In this document: positions 17,163-26,181 of the stretch, piece by piece
How the letters are laid out: every line of letters begins with the position of its first letter
Numbering within the stretch: position 1 is the stretch's first letter
Source of the DNA: Promineifilum sp019695075
Lineage (GTDB): Bacteria > Chloroflexota > Anaerolineae > Promineifilales > Promineifilaceae
DNA length: 64,000 nucleotides
Assembly: GCA_026129185.1 (NCBI GenBank)
Contig: JAHCIO010000002.1
Location: 123,559-187,558, forward strand
Reading direction: 5' to 3'
The notes under the pieces: model-generated
Seen by the model: only the letters and a program-made list of their open reading frames with translations
What the model was told of the DNA's origin: nothing
Databases searched by the model: none
Translations under genes and position numbers: made by a program

Positions 17163-17375
17163 GTGAATACTCTGCCTAAGGTAACGCTTCGACCCGATGA
17201 GTCGGGTGAGCAGTTGCTCCGCCGCTTCAGCCGTGAAGTGGTCAAGAGCCGCGTGCTGACCGACGTGCGCCGCAAGCGCTGGTTTGTGTCCAAGAGCGAA
17301 CTGAACCGCATCGCCAAGAAGAAGGCGGCGCGGCGGACGCGCAAGTCGCAGAAAGAGCAGCAGCAGGGCGTCTAA
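17163..17375 (+). CDS. rpsU: Small ribosomal subunit protein bS21
   Basis: A 70-residue basic protein of the bS21 family: KVTLRPDESGEQLLRRFSREV followed by a Lys/Arg-rich tail (RIAKKKAARRTRKSQ). It binds the 30S platform near the 3' end of 16S rRNA. The conventional start is GTG 17163, but that codon lies inside a near-perfect Shine-Dalgarno sequence AAAGGGGGTGA (17156-17166). A CTG at 17172, 5 nt after that sequence, would give MPKVTLRPDES, closer to typical bS21 N-termini, so the real start may be CTG. Transcribed alone: promoter upstream and a terminator about 40 nt after the stop. Confidence 0.92.
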   Translation: MNTLPKVTLRPDESGEQLLRRFSREVVKSRVLTDVRRKRWFVSKSELNRIAKKKAARRTRKSQKEQQQGV

Positions 17376-17413
17376 GCCCCGGGTCGATCCCCCTGATCCT
17401 TTTGTGAATGTGG

Positions 17414-17447
17414 CCCCCGGTTTCCCTGGCGAAACCGGGGGTCTTTT
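17414..17447 (+). terminator. Rho-independent terminator of rpsU
   Basis: An 11-bp stem (CCCCCGGTTTC with GAAACCGGGGG), 6-nt loop, then TCTTTT. Confidence 0.9.
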
Positions 17448-17486
17448 CGTCGGCGCGTGATACAATCGGCCGCGAGTAGGGCATCG

Positions 17487-18008
17487 ATGACAAATTTCGC
17501 GAACTATTTGACCGTGTTGCTGGGCGCGGCCGGTGGGCTGCTGGCCCTGGTCTGGCTGGCTCTGGTCGTCTGGGCCTACCGCGACGTCCGCACGCGCTCG
17601 CGTTCGACCGTGGCTGCCGTGCTGACCATCCTGCTGGTGGCCCTGTTGCCGGTCGTCGGGCTGGTCGTCTACCTGCTGCTGCGCCCGCGCGAGACGCTGG
17701 CCGCGGCCTATGACCGCGCCCTGGAGCAGGAAGCCCTGTTGCAGCAGATCGAGGACAAGCCAGTTTGCCCCACTTGCGCCCGGCCGACACAGCCCAACTG
17801 GTTCCTCTGCCCCGCCTGCCATACCCACCTGCGCCAGCCCTGTCCCGTCTGCCGCTCGCCGCTGGAACTGCACTGGGATATTTGCCCCTATTGCGGCTAT
17901 CTCTTCCCGGACAATGAGGTCGAGCCGGCGGCCGAGGCCAACGGCCGCGCCGGCGACGCTGACCTCGCGCCCGCCAACGACGCCGTCTCGCCGCCCAGCG
18001 CGAGCTAA
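17487..18008 (+). CDS. Membrane protein with cytoplasmic double zinc-ribbon
   Basis: 173 residues from ATG 17487 (GAGTAGGG upstream). An earlier in-frame GTG at 17457 overlaps a -10-like TACAAT (17461) and is rejected. Two TM helices (about 8-28 and 40-62) are followed by a short helix and then four CxxC knuckles (CPTC, CPAC, CPVC, CPYC) forming two zinc-ribbon units, as in DUF7577/double-zinc-ribbon membrane proteins. An acidic, Ala/Pro-rich tail ends it. Its function is unknown; such domains often mediate protein contacts. It converges on the GH4 gene with only 12 nt between. Confidence 0.7.
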   Translation: MTNFANYLTVLLGAAGGLLALVWLALVVWAYRDVRTRSRSTVAAVLTILLVALLPVVGLVVYLLLRPRETLAAAYDRALEQEALLQQIEDKPVCPTCARPTQPNWFLCPACHTHLRQPCPVCRSPLELHWDICPYCGYLFPDNEVEPAAEANGRAGDADLAPANDAVSPPSAS

Positions 18009-18020
18009 CAAGGTCTGACC

Positions 18021-19403
18021 CTAAACGAACTGCGGCAGATAGGCGGCGAACGTCTGCAAGTAGTCGTCGAGGATGGCTCGCGCGCGGCCGATGTCGCCGG
18101 TCATGGGGTCGAGCAGCAGCGCTTGCAGGGCCAGGTCGCGGTCGCCGGTGACGGCGGCATCGACGACAAGCTCCACCAGCGCCGCCTCGCGTCGCAGTAG
18201 CTCGGTCACCGGCGCGGGCAGTTGGCCCAGCTGGGCCGGACGGATGCCCACCGGGCCGACGATGGCCGGCACTTCGACGACGGCGTCGGCCGGCAACCCG
18301 GCCAGCGCGCCGCAGTTGGGCACGTTGACGGTCTCATCGAGGTACGTCCGGCCGCTCAGCCCGGCGATGAGTTCGGCCGCGCCCTCGCTGGGGGCTTCGC
18401 GCATGCCCTCCACCGGCAAAACGCCGTCGGCCAGCATCTGCATCATCCCCTGCAATACATCGCGCACGCCCTCGTTGCCGCGCCAGTCATAGAGCGGCAG
18501 GCGGTAGGTCTCCCATGGCTGGGCGACGGGGTCGTGGAGCCAGGGCAGGTACTCGGCCAGGTGGGTATCGCCGGCGATGGGCAGCAGGCCAAAGGCACGG
18601 AAGAGATCGAGCGACAGCGGTTCCAGCGACGGCGGGGCGTCGGCGACAGCGACGCGCAGGGCGGGGTAGAGGTCTTCGCCCGTGGCCCGGTCGCGGATGT
18701 CCAGCAGCCAGATGAAGTGGTTGAGGCCGGCCGAGGTGATGCTGACGTGCTGCCGGCCGGCCGCGGCCAGGGTGTGGACGACGCCGGTGTTGCCCGGGTC
18801 GGAGTGGAGGGTCACGCCGTCGGGCACTTCGACGCCGAAGCGGTCGCGCAGCAGGGCGGCGACGAGGCCGTAGCCGACGTTGATCTGATGGCATTTGCCC
18901 ACGGTGCGAATGCGGGTGTACTTACTGATGGCCCGCACCAGGCGCGGCAAGGGGTTGCTGAACAGGATGAGCCAGGCCGCCGGGCACAGTTCCTCCATGT
19001 CGCGGGCGATGGCCAGGTGGGCGGGGACTTGCCGGCAGGTGTGCATTAGCCCGCCCGGCCCACCGTTCTCGGCGTAGGGCTGGCGCAGGCCGTGGCGCAG
19101 CGGCACTTGCCAGTCTAGCTCCCACAGGGCTTCGCGCGGGGCGACTTCGATAGAAACGACGACGTGGGTCGCGCCGGGCAGGGCTTCGCGCCGCTCCGTC
19201 GTGGCGCTGATGGTCATGTTCGCGCCCCAGGCGGCATTCATGCGCTCGGCCACACGGGCGGCGTTCTCAGCACTGCGGGCGTTCAGATCGACCAGCGCCA
19301 GCGCGCTGCCGCGCAGCGCCTCATCGCGCAGGACGGTCGCTAACGTTGTCGGGCCGAAGCTGGCGCTGCCCGCGCCAATGATCACGATCTTGTTCGGTGT
19401 CAT
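18021..19403 (-). CDS. Glycoside hydrolase family 4 (alpha-glucosidase/galacturonidase type)
   Basis: A 460-residue NAD+- and Mn2+-dependent hydrolase that cleaves glycosides by an oxidation-elimination route. N-terminal Rossmann motif KIVIIGAGSASFGPTT; FSNPLPRLVRA with the Asn-Pro pair; the metal-binding Cys-His in GKCHQINVGYG (family signature CH-x); and a second histidine in SAGLNHFIWLLDI. These residues suit the LplD/alpha-galacturonidase branch rather than 6-phospho-glucosidases, but substrate assignment is tentative. The second of two ATGs was chosen because GAGGGA lies 6 nt before it and abuts the first. Confidence 0.85.
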   Translation of the reverse strand: MTPNKIVIIGAGSASFGPTTLATVLRDEALRGSALALVDLNARSAENAARVAERMNAAWGANMTISATTERREALPGATHVVVSIEVAPREALWELDWQVPLRHGLRQPYAENGGPGGLMHTCRQVPAHLAIARDMEELCPAAWLILFSNPLPRLVRAISKYTRIRTVGKCHQINVGYGLVAALLRDRFGVEVPDGVTLHSDPGNTGVVHTLAAAGRQHVSITSAGLNHFIWLLDIRDRATGEDLYPALRVAVADAPPSLEPLSLDLFRAFGLLPIAGDTHLAEYLPWLHDPVAQPWETYRLPLYDWRGNEGVRDVLQGMMQMLADGVLPVEGMREAPSEGAAELIAGLSGRTYLDETVNVPNCGALAGLPADAVVEVPAIVGPVGIRPAQLGQLPAPVTELLRREAALVELVVDAAVTGDRDLALQALLLDPMTGDIGRARAILDDYLQTFAAYLPQFV

Positions 19404-19507
19404 GGGCATTCCCTCATTTTACGAAACGGCTCCGGCCCATTATACTTACGCTGCCAAAAGTTGCTTAACACCATTGGTGACCGTTCCATCCCGCATTGGA
19501 GGCACTC

Positions 19508-21412
19508 ATGTCTACGCAGAAGCAGATGGTCGGGGAAGTGTACTACCCCGCGCCGGAAGTTGTTACCCATGCCCATATTCGCGATTACGACAAGGTCTAT
19601 GCCGAGGCCGCGGCCGATCTATCCGCCTTCTGGGGGCGCATTGCCGCCGAGGGCTTCGAGTGGTACGCGCCCTGGGATACGGTGCTTGACGAGACCAACG
19701 CGCCCTTCTACAAGTGGTTCGATGGCGCGCAGGTTAACATCGTCCACAACGCCCTCGACCGCCACCTGCGCACGGCCACGCGCAATAAGGCGGCTCTGCT
19801 CTTCGAGGGCGAACCGGGCGACACGCGCACCTACACCTACCAGCAGTTGAGCTATGAGGTGTCCAAGTTCGCCGGCGTGCTGAAGTCGCAGGGCGTCGGC
19901 CGGGGCGACCGCGTGACCATCTACATGGGTCGCATCCCCGAACTGGCCATCGCCATGCTGGCCTGCGCCAAGATCGGCGCTATCCACTCCGTGGTCTACG
20001 GCGGTTTCTCCGTCGAGGCGCTCTATGACCGCATCCTGGACAGCAACTCCAAGGTACTGGTGACCTGCGACGGGGCCTGGCTGCGCGGCGAAATCGTGCA
20101 TCTGAAGGACATCGTCAACGAGGCGTTGCAGCGCAACAACCCCGTGCAGAGCGTCATCGTCGTCAAGCGCACCGGGCAGGCGGTCGAGATGGTAGCCGAC
20201 CGCGACCATTGGTATCACGACCTGATGGCTCTGCCCATCGCCGACCCCAGGACGCCGACGGAGCACATGGACGCCGAGTCGCCGCTGTTCATGCTCTACA
20301 CGTCGGGCACGACCGGCCGGCCCAAGGCCATCCTCCACACCCACGGCGGCTACATGGTCGGCACGGCGACGACGCTGAAGTGGGTCTTCGACATCAAGCC
20401 CCACGACATCTACTGGTGCGCGGCCGACCCCGGCTGGATCACCGGCCACAGCTACATCGTCTACGCGCCGCTGGTGTTGGGGGCGACGAGCTTCATGTAC
20501 GAGGGCGCGCCGACGCACCCCAACCCCGACCGCTGGTGGTCGATGATCGACAAGTATCGCGTCACCATTCTCTACACCGCGCCGACGGCCATCCGCGGCC
20601 TGATGCGCTTTGGCGAGTCGTGGCCCAACCTTCACGACCTGTCCAGCCTGCGGCTGCTCGGCTCCGTCGGCGAGCCGATCAACCCGGAGGCGTGGCGCTG
20701 GTACTACCGCGTCATCGGCAAGGAGCGCTGCCCCATCATGGACACCTGGTGGCAGACGGAGACGGGCATGTTCATGATCACGCCGCTGCCGTGCGTGCCC
20801 CTGAAGCCCGGTTCCGGCACGCGGGCCTTCCCCGGCGTCGAGGTGGATGTGGTCAACGAGGAGGGGCAGTCGGTGGCCGCTAACGACGAGGGTTATCTGG
20901 TCATCAAGACGCCCTGGCCGGCCATGCTGCGGACGATCTACGGCGATCCCGACCGCTACGTGCAGCAGTACTGGAGCCGCTACGAGGAGCAGGGCTGGTA
21001 TTTGCCCGGCGACAGCGCGCGCAAGGACGAGGACGGCTACATCTGGATCATCGGCCGCATCGACGACGTCATCAAGGTCTCCGGCTACCGGCTGGGCACG
21101 GCCGAGATCGAGAGCGCCCTGGTCAGCCACCCGGCCGTGGCCGAGGCGGCCGTCATCGGCGTGCCCGACCAGTTGCGCGGCAACATCATCAAGGCCTATT
21201 GCATTCTGCGGCAGGGGGAATCGCCCAGCGAGGCCCTCTCCCGCGCTCTGATCGATCACGTCGGCCACGAGATGGGGCCGATCGCCAAGCCATCGACCGT
21301 TGAATTCGTCGAACAATTGCCCAAGACGCGCTCCGGCAAGATCATGCGCCGCGTCCTGAAAGCGCGCGCCCTTGGCCAGGCCGAGGGGGATACGTCAACG
21401 TTGGAGAAATAA
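19508..21412 (+). CDS. acsA: Acetyl-CoA synthetase (acetate-CoA ligase)
   Basis: 634-residue AMP-forming ligase converting acetate, ATP and CoA to acetyl-CoA. Adenylation motif YTSGTTGRPKAILHTHGGYM, WWQTETGMFM, the hinge region SGYRLGTAEIESAL and the acetylatable catalytic Lys in KTRSGKIMRRVLK are all present. Start at ATG 19508 (GGAGG 5 nt upstream) rather than the codon at 19496. A TATACT at 19441 may be its -10. The S9 peptidase gene follows after 3 nt, then mvaB overlaps, so these three form one transcription unit; acetate and HMG-CoA lyase products both enter acetyl-CoA metabolism. Confidence 0.95.
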   Translation: MSTQKQMVGEVYYPAPEVVTHAHIRDYDKVYAEAAADLSAFWGRIAAEGFEWYAPWDTVLDETNAPFYKWFDGAQVNIVHNALDRHLRTATRNKAALLFEGEPGDTRTYTYQQLSYEVSKFAGVLKSQGVGRGDRVTIYMGRIPELAIAMLACAKIGAIHSVVYGGFSVEALYDRILDSNSKVLVTCDGAWLRGEIVHLKDIVNEALQRNNPVQSVIVVKRTGQAVEMVADRDHWYHDLMALPIADPRTPTEHMDAESPLFMLYTSGTTGRPKAILHTHGGYMVGTATTLKWVFDIKPHDIYWCAADPGWITGHSYIVYAPLVLGATSFMYEGAPTHPNPDRWWSMIDKYRVTILYTAPTAIRGLMRFGESWPNLHDLSSLRLLGSVGEPINPEAWRWYYRVIGKERCPIMDTWWQTETGMFMITPLPCVPLKPGSGTRAFPGVEVDVVNEEGQSVAANDEGYLVIKTPWPAMLRTIYGDPDRYVQQYWSRYEEQGWYLPGDSARKDEDGYIWIIGRIDDVIKVSGYRLGTAEIESALVSHPAVAEAAVIGVPDQLRGNIIKAYCILRQGESPSEALSRALIDHVGHEMGPIAKPSTVEFVEQLPKTRSGKIMRRVLKARALGQAEGDTSTLEK

Positions 21413-21415
21413 GGC

Positions 21416-23329
21416 ATGACTGCTCGTATTGAGTCCCTGCTATCGGCGCGGCTCTTTCAGGTGCCGCAGATCGTCGGCGACCGCATCTTCTTCGTCAGCA
21501 ACCTCAGCGGCCGGCTGAGCCTCTACGCGATGGATGCCGGCGGCAGCGTACCGGAGCCGTTGCTGCCGCCCGACGTAGCCCTGCAGAATCCCCATCACGT
21601 CGCGCGCCTGTTCCAGGTCTACCCCGGCCTGGGCAAGATCCTGCTCATGCTCGACCACGACGGCGACGAGAACTACCAGCCGATGTGGATCCCCATCGAC
21701 GGCGGCTACCCTGAAGCGATCTTCGGGGAGGCGCTGACGGGCTACCGCTGCCACCTGTCCCATCACGACGAAGAAGCCAATGTGGCCTACTTCTACGGCG
21801 AGTCGCGCCACGAGCCGGTCAACGTCAGCTTTCGGGCCAATCTGGCCACGGGCGAATTGACCGAGCTGTACCGCAGCATGTACGGCGGGGCGGCATTGGC
21901 CGGCGATGCCGCCAATCGGCGCGTGGTGCTAAACGAGGGCTACACAGTCGGCGACAACGTACTGATGCTGTGGACGGAGGGCGGCGAGGGGCCGCGTGTT
22001 CTCTACGGCAAGCCCCTGGCCGAGCGCGCGCCGGGCGAGGAAGCGCCGCTGACGAGCTTTGGCGCGACTGAGTTCTCTCCGTCCGGCGACAGCCTGCTGC
22101 TGACGACCAGCCTCTTTGAGGACACCTATGGGCTGGCCGCCATCCGGCCGGACACGCCGCACGAGATCGCCCGTGTGGAAGTGCGCGGCGTCGTCCACAC
22201 CGGTGCGGGCGAGATGGAAAACCTGGTGCATCTGCGCGGCGACCGTTATGCCGTGCAGTACAACATCGACGGCTGCACCTGGCTCTACGAGGGCCGGTTC
22301 GATGAGGCGGCGCTGACAATGGAGCTGGGCGCGGTCATCTGCGGCCGGGATGAGCTGGCCGGTGGGGTGATGGACGGCTTTAACTACGACAAGGCGGCCG
22401 ATCGCTTCGTTCTCAGCTTCTCCACGGCGACCTCGCCGACGCAGATCTACACCGTCGAAGGCCCCCGGCGCGACCAGGTGCGCCGCCACACCCGCGAGCG
22501 CGTCCTCGGTCTGCCGGCGGAGCGCCTGTCGCCGGGCGAAGACGCCTCGTTTGTTTCCCAGGATGGCCTGCGCGTGTCGGCCCGGCTGTACCTGCCGCCG
22601 CCGGCGCTGGGCTACACGGGGCCGCGTCCGCTGGTCTACTATGTCCACGGCGGCCCGCAGGGCCAGGAGCGGCCGGACTTCGCCTGGTTCTCCATGCCCC
22701 TCATCCAGTTCCTGGCGCTCAACGGTTTTGCCGTTTTCGTGCCCAATGTCCGTGGCAGCACCGGCTACGGCCTCAGCTACACCAAGCACGTCGATCGCGA
22801 CTGGGGCGGGCAAGACCGGCTCGACCACGTCCACGCCATGAAGCTGCTGGCCGACGACCCGCGCGTGGACGCCTCGCGGGCGGCGGTCATCGGCCGCTCC
22901 TATGGCGGCTACATGACCCTGACGTTGGCGGCGCGCCACCCGGAGCTGTGGGCGGCGGCCGTGGACATGTTCGGCCCCTATGACCTGTTGACCTTCATCG
23001 ACCGGCTGCCGGAGACGTGGAAGCCCTACTTCGCCATCGCTTGCGGCGATCCGGTAGAAGATCGCGACTTTCTCGTCGAGCGCTCGCCGCGCAGCTACAT
23101 CACGGCCATCCAGTGCCCGTTGCTGGTCATCCAGGGACGCAACGACCCGCGGGTGATCGAGCGCGAGTCACGCGACGTGGTTGAGCAACTGCGCGCCCTG
23201 GGCAAGGAGGTCGATTACCTGATGTTCGCCGACGAAGGGCACGACGTGCTCAAGTACGAAAACCGGGTCACCTGCTACAACACCATCACCGACTTCTTTC
23301 GCCAACACCTGATGCCCGCGACTGGATGA
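21416..23329 (+). CDS. S9 prolyl oligopeptidase-family serine peptidase
   Basis: 637 residues: an N-terminal beta-propeller-like region (about 1-370) and a C-terminal alpha/beta hydrolase. The nucleophile Ser495 lies in GRSYGGYMT, the acid in GRNDPRV and the histidine in DEGHDVLK. No signal peptide, so a cytoplasmic acylaminoacyl-peptidase-like enzyme is likely. Embedded between acsA (3 nt) and mvaB (ATGA overlap). Confidence 0.88.
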   Translation: MTARIESLLSARLFQVPQIVGDRIFFVSNLSGRLSLYAMDAGGSVPEPLLPPDVALQNPHHVARLFQVYPGLGKILLMLDHDGDENYQPMWIPIDGGYPEAIFGEALTGYRCHLSHHDEEANVAYFYGESRHEPVNVSFRANLATGELTELYRSMYGGAALAGDAANRRVVLNEGYTVGDNVLMLWTEGGEGPRVLYGKPLAERAPGEEAPLTSFGATEFSPSGDSLLLTTSLFEDTYGLAAIRPDTPHEIARVEVRGVVHTGAGEMENLVHLRGDRYAVQYNIDGCTWLYEGRFDEAALTMELGAVICGRDELAGGVMDGFNYDKAADRFVLSFSTATSPTQIYTVEGPRRDQVRRHTRERVLGLPAERLSPGEDASFVSQDGLRVSARLYLPPPALGYTGPRPLVYYVHGGPQGQERPDFAWFSMPLIQFLALNGFAVFVPNVRGSTGYGLSYTKHVDRDWGGQDRLDHVHAMKLLADDPRVDASRAAVIGRSYGGYMTLTLAARHPELWAAAVDMFGPYDLLTFIDRLPETWKPYFAIACGDPVEDRDFLVERSPRSYITAIQCPLLVIQGRNDPRVIERESRDVVEQLRALGKEVDYLMFADEGHDVLKYENRVTCYNTITDFFRQHLMPATG

Positions 23330-24258
23330 ACGAGCTTGTCAAGGTCTACGAGGTTGGCCCCCGCGACGGCTTGCAGAACGAAGCGACCGTTCTGAGCGCG
23401 GCGCAGAAGGGGCGGCTGATCGATGGGCTTGTGGCCGCCGGCCTGAGCCACATCGAGGTCACCAGTTTCGTGCACCCCGCGGCCGTGCCACAGTTGGCCG
23501 ACGCCGACGAGGTGATGGCCGCCGCCGTCGCCCATTATGGCGCGGACGGCATTGAGCTAACCGGGCTGGTCTTCAATGACCGCGGCTTCGACCGGGCCGT
23601 GCTCAGCGGTTGCCGGTCGCTGGCCTTTGGCGCGGCCGTCAGCGAGACCTTCAGCCGGCGCAATACCCACAACTCGCCCGCTGAGGCCATGTCCACGGCG
23701 CGCCGCCTGGTGGCGCGGGCGCAGGCGGCCGGCCTGCGGACGCGCTTCTACGTGATGACGGCCTGGATTTGCCCGTTCGAGGGGCCGGTCTCGCCGCACA
23801 AAACAATGGCCGTGGTGCAGGAGATCGCCGATTGGGGCGTGGACGAGATCGCCGTGGCCGACACCATCGGCCACGCCGACCCGCTGTCGGTCGGCCGGCT
23901 CATCGACCGCATCGCCCGGCACATCGACATCAACCGGCTGGCCGCCCACCTGCACGACACCCAGGCGCTCGGCCTGGCCAATGCCGCCGTGGCCCTGCAA
24001 GCCGGCATCCGCATCTTCGATGCCAGTGTCGGCGGGCTGGGCGGCTGCCCGTTTGCGCCCGGCGCGGCCGGCAACCTGGCCACCGAGGACATCGTCTTCA
24101 TGGCCCACAAGATGGGGCTGGGCACAGGCGTGGACTTCGCGCAACTCTGGGACGTGGTCTACGAGCTGGAGCGCGCCATCGGCCGGCCCATCGGCGGGCG
24201 CATCCGCCAGTGGTGGGAAAGCAGCCAGGACCACGAGCCGCAGGTCGGTTTCGGCTAA
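23326..24258 (+). CDS. mvaB: Hydroxymethylglutaryl-CoA lyase
   Basis: 310 residues. Cleaves HMG-CoA to acetyl-CoA and acetoacetate in leucine and ketone-body catabolism. Family signatures: VGPRDGLQNE (residues 9-18, metal and substrate binding), VTSFVHPAAVPQLADA, HLHDTQALGLAN, and the catalytic-Cys loop GGLGGCPFAPGAAGN. The start overlaps the previous stop (ATGA), and its own stop overlaps the stop of the convergent gene (CTAA at 24255-24258). Confidence 0.93.
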   Translation: MNELVKVYEVGPRDGLQNEATVLSAAQKGRLIDGLVAAGLSHIEVTSFVHPAAVPQLADADEVMAAAVAHYGADGIELTGLVFNDRGFDRAVLSGCRSLAFGAAVSETFSRRNTHNSPAEAMSTARRLVARAQAAGLRTRFYVMTAWICPFEGPVSPHKTMAVVQEIADWGVDEIAVADTIGHADPLSVGRLIDRIARHIDINRLAAHLHDTQALGLANAAVALQAGIRIFDASVGGLGGCPFAPGAAGNLATEDIVFMAHKMGLGTGVDFAQLWDVVYELERAIGRPIGGRIRQWWESSQDHEPQVGFG

Positions 24259-25424
24259 CCCGTCGCGGCGCTCAAACGTTGGTACGTCTCGACGAAGCAG
24301 TCGATCTCCTCGCGGACATTATAGCAATGGGTTGAAAGGCGGAGGTAAGCCGCGCCGGCAGCGTCGAGATGCTTGACGACGACGACGCGCTCGGCAGCCA
24401 GGCGCTGGACGATGGCCTCGGTCGCCGCCGCGTCCACCGGCGAGCGGAAGGTGACGATTGGCCCCAGCGCGTCGGGCGGCGTGATGACGCGCAGGCCGGC
24501 GGCCGACAGCTGTTCGATGGCGTAGCGGCTGAGGGCTGACGTGTGGGCGTCGATGTGGGCCACGCCCAGCTCGCGCAGCAGGGCCAGGCTCGGCCCCAGG
24601 CCGATGATGCCGGCAATGTTGGGCGTGCCGGCCAGGAAGCGCGCCGCGCCGGGCGCGGGGGTCAGGTCGTAGGCCAGCCAGTGCAGGTAATCGACCGTGG
24701 CGTTGGAATGGATCAGGCGCGGGCGCATGGCTTCGGCCACCTCGCCGCGGACGTACATGAAACCGACGCCCGGCAGGCCCAGCAGCGACTTCTGGCCGCC
24801 CGTGGCCAGCACGTCGATGCCCATCGCCTCCACGTCAAAGGGCATATGGCCAATGGACTGGATGGCATCGACGACGAAGAGGATACCGCGCCGGCGACAG
24901 AACTGGCCAATGGCGGCCAGGTCGGTGCGGTGGCCGGTGAAGAACTGCACCGCGCTGGCGGCGACGACGCGCGTACGCTCATTGACGGCGCGCTCGACCG
25001 CGGCGAGGGTCAGGCCGCCGTTGTCGGCCGGAACGATGCAACTCTCGACGCCGTCGCGCTGGAGGCTCACCCACGGGTAGGCGTTGGATGGAAATTCGAG
25101 GTCGCAAAACAGGACGCGGTCGCCCGGCCGCCAGTCGATGGCCTGGGCGATGGCGTTCAGGGCAGCGCTGGTGCTGGTGATGAAGACGATCTCCGATGGG
25201 TCGGCGGCGTTGATGAACCGGGCCAGCTCGGCCTGCAGGGCCGTGAGCGCCGGCAGCCCGACGCGCCCGAAATAGTCGTTGGGATCGGCGCTGAGCGCTT
25301 CGACGGCGGCCTGAATCTCGCGCTTGGCCCGCTGGGGCAGGGGCGCGATGCCGGCGTGGTTAAGGTAGGTCAGGGTGGCGGCGTGCGGGAATTCGGTCTC
25401 GCGGAGGTGGGTGATGTCGTACAT
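24255..25424 (-). CDS. Class V aminotransferase-fold PLP enzyme (cysteine desulfurase/epimerase-like)
   Basis: 389 residues of the NifS/IscS/isopenicillin-N-epimerase group. The PLP lysine is in ATGGQKSLLGLPG (about 205), preceded by the cofactor Asp in FVVDAIQSIG and a tunnel GTPN motif (FLAGTPNIAGI). It lacks the C-terminal active-site Cys loop of IscS/SufS (here VKHLDAAGAAYLRLSTHCYN ends the protein), so a cysteine lyase/epimerase-type or unassigned activity is likely. GGAGG precedes the ATG, and a minus-strand promoter (25487-25460) drives it divergently from aat. Confidence 0.8.
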   Translation of the reverse strand: MYDITHLRETEFPHAATLTYLNHAGIAPLPQRAKREIQAAVEALSADPNDYFGRVGLPALTALQAELARFINAADPSEIVFITSTSAALNAIAQAIDWRPGDRVLFCDLEFPSNAYPWVSLQRDGVESCIVPADNGGLTLAAVERAVNERTRVVAASAVQFFTGHRTDLAAIGQFCRRRGILFVVDAIQSIGHMPFDVEAMGIDVLATGGQKSLLGLPGVGFMYVRGEVAEAMRPRLIHSNATVDYLHWLAYDLTPAPGAARFLAGTPNIAGIIGLGPSLALLRELGVAHIDAHTSALSRYAIEQLSAAGLRVITPPDALGPIVTFRSPVDAAATEAIVQRLAAERVVVVKHLDAAGAAYLRLSTHCYNVREEIDCFVETYQRLSAATG

Positions 25425-25459
25425 GCTGGTATCCTCCAGAGTGAAGCGGATGGCGCTCG

Positions 25460-25487
25460 ATTATAGTGCGCCTTGGCGCGGAGCCAA
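25460..25487 (-). promoter_or_regulatory. Promoter for the class V PLP gene
   Basis: Minus strand TTGGCT (25487-25482), 16-nt spacer, perfect TATAAT (25465-25460). The same AT-rich core reads TATAGT on the plus strand, so it may also serve aat. Confidence 0.55.
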
Positions 25488-25490
25488 CGA

Positions 25491-26075
25491 ATGGACTTGA
25501 GTCCTGAAACACTGCTGTCGGCCTACATGCAGGGCATCTTCCCGATGGCCCACGAGGACGGCCGCATCTACTGGTACTCGCCCAACCCGCGGGCTATCCT
25601 GCCACTGGACGGGCTGCACGTGTCGCAGTCGTTGCGGCGGGTCCTCCATCGAGGCGCGTTCGACGTGCGCTTCGACACGGACTTCGCGGCGGTCATCGCC
25701 GCCTGCGCCGCGCCGGCCCCCGGCCGCGAGCAGACGTGGATCAGCGCTGAGCTTCAGCGCGCTTACGTGGATCTGCACCGGCTTGGTTTCGCCCACAGTG
25801 TCGAGGCGTGGCAGGGGGCGGAGCTTGTTGGTGGCCTGTACGGCGTCAGCATTCGTGGCTTCTTCGCCGGCGAGAGCATGTTCAGCCGCTGTCGCGACGC
25901 CAGCAAGGTCGCTCTCTATTACCTTGTCCAGCACTTGCGGGCGCGCGACTTCCGGCTGCTGGATACGCAGTTCCAGACGGCGCACCTGATGAAGGTGGGC
26001 GCGGTGGAGATCTCGCGCCGCCGCTACCTGGCCTTGTTGCGGCAAGCGCTGGCCGTGAAAACGGCGTTCAATTAG
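25491..26075 (+). CDS. aat: Leucyl/phenylalanyl-tRNA-protein transferase
   Basis: 194 residues from ATG 25491 (MDLSPETLLSAYMQGIFPMA); an upstream TTG only adds six residues. Transfers Leu or Phe from tRNA to N-terminal Arg or Lys of proteins, marking them for ClpAP (N-degron pathway). The signatures W-Y/SPNPRAILPL, GGLYGVSIRGFFAGESMFSR and ASKVALYYLVQHL are complete. Slightly shorter than the E. coli enzyme, as in many bacteria. Confidence 0.93.
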   Translation: MDLSPETLLSAYMQGIFPMAHEDGRIYWYSPNPRAILPLDGLHVSQSLRRVLHRGAFDVRFDTDFAAVIAACAAPAPGREQTWISAELQRAYVDLHRLGFAHSVEAWQGAELVGGLYGVSIRGFFAGESMFSRCRDASKVALYYLVQHLRARDFRLLDTQFQTAHLMKVGAVEISRRRYLALLRQALAVKTAFN

Positions 26076-26085
26076 GCTGGCCGGG

Positions 26086-26113
26086 TTGATCGCGCCGCGG
26101 CGACGGGGATAAT
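26086..26113 (+). promoter_or_regulatory. prs: Candidate promoter for prs
   Basis: TTGATC (26086-26091), 16-nt spacer, GATAAT (26108-26113), about 70 nt upstream of the prs ATG. Confidence 0.4.
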
Positions 26114-26181
26114 AAGGGTTAGGCATCTGCGCGCCAAGGCGCGGCGGTCGCGCCGGCCCGCGTCCATGCCCGGAGGAAGCC

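Noticed and set aside
17139..17179. Small ORF starting ATG 17139 (MTNLQDKGG) as leader peptide of rpsU
   Set aside because: It is only 13 codons, ends inside rpsU and has no ribosome binding site. The ATG probably just lies in the 5' UTR.
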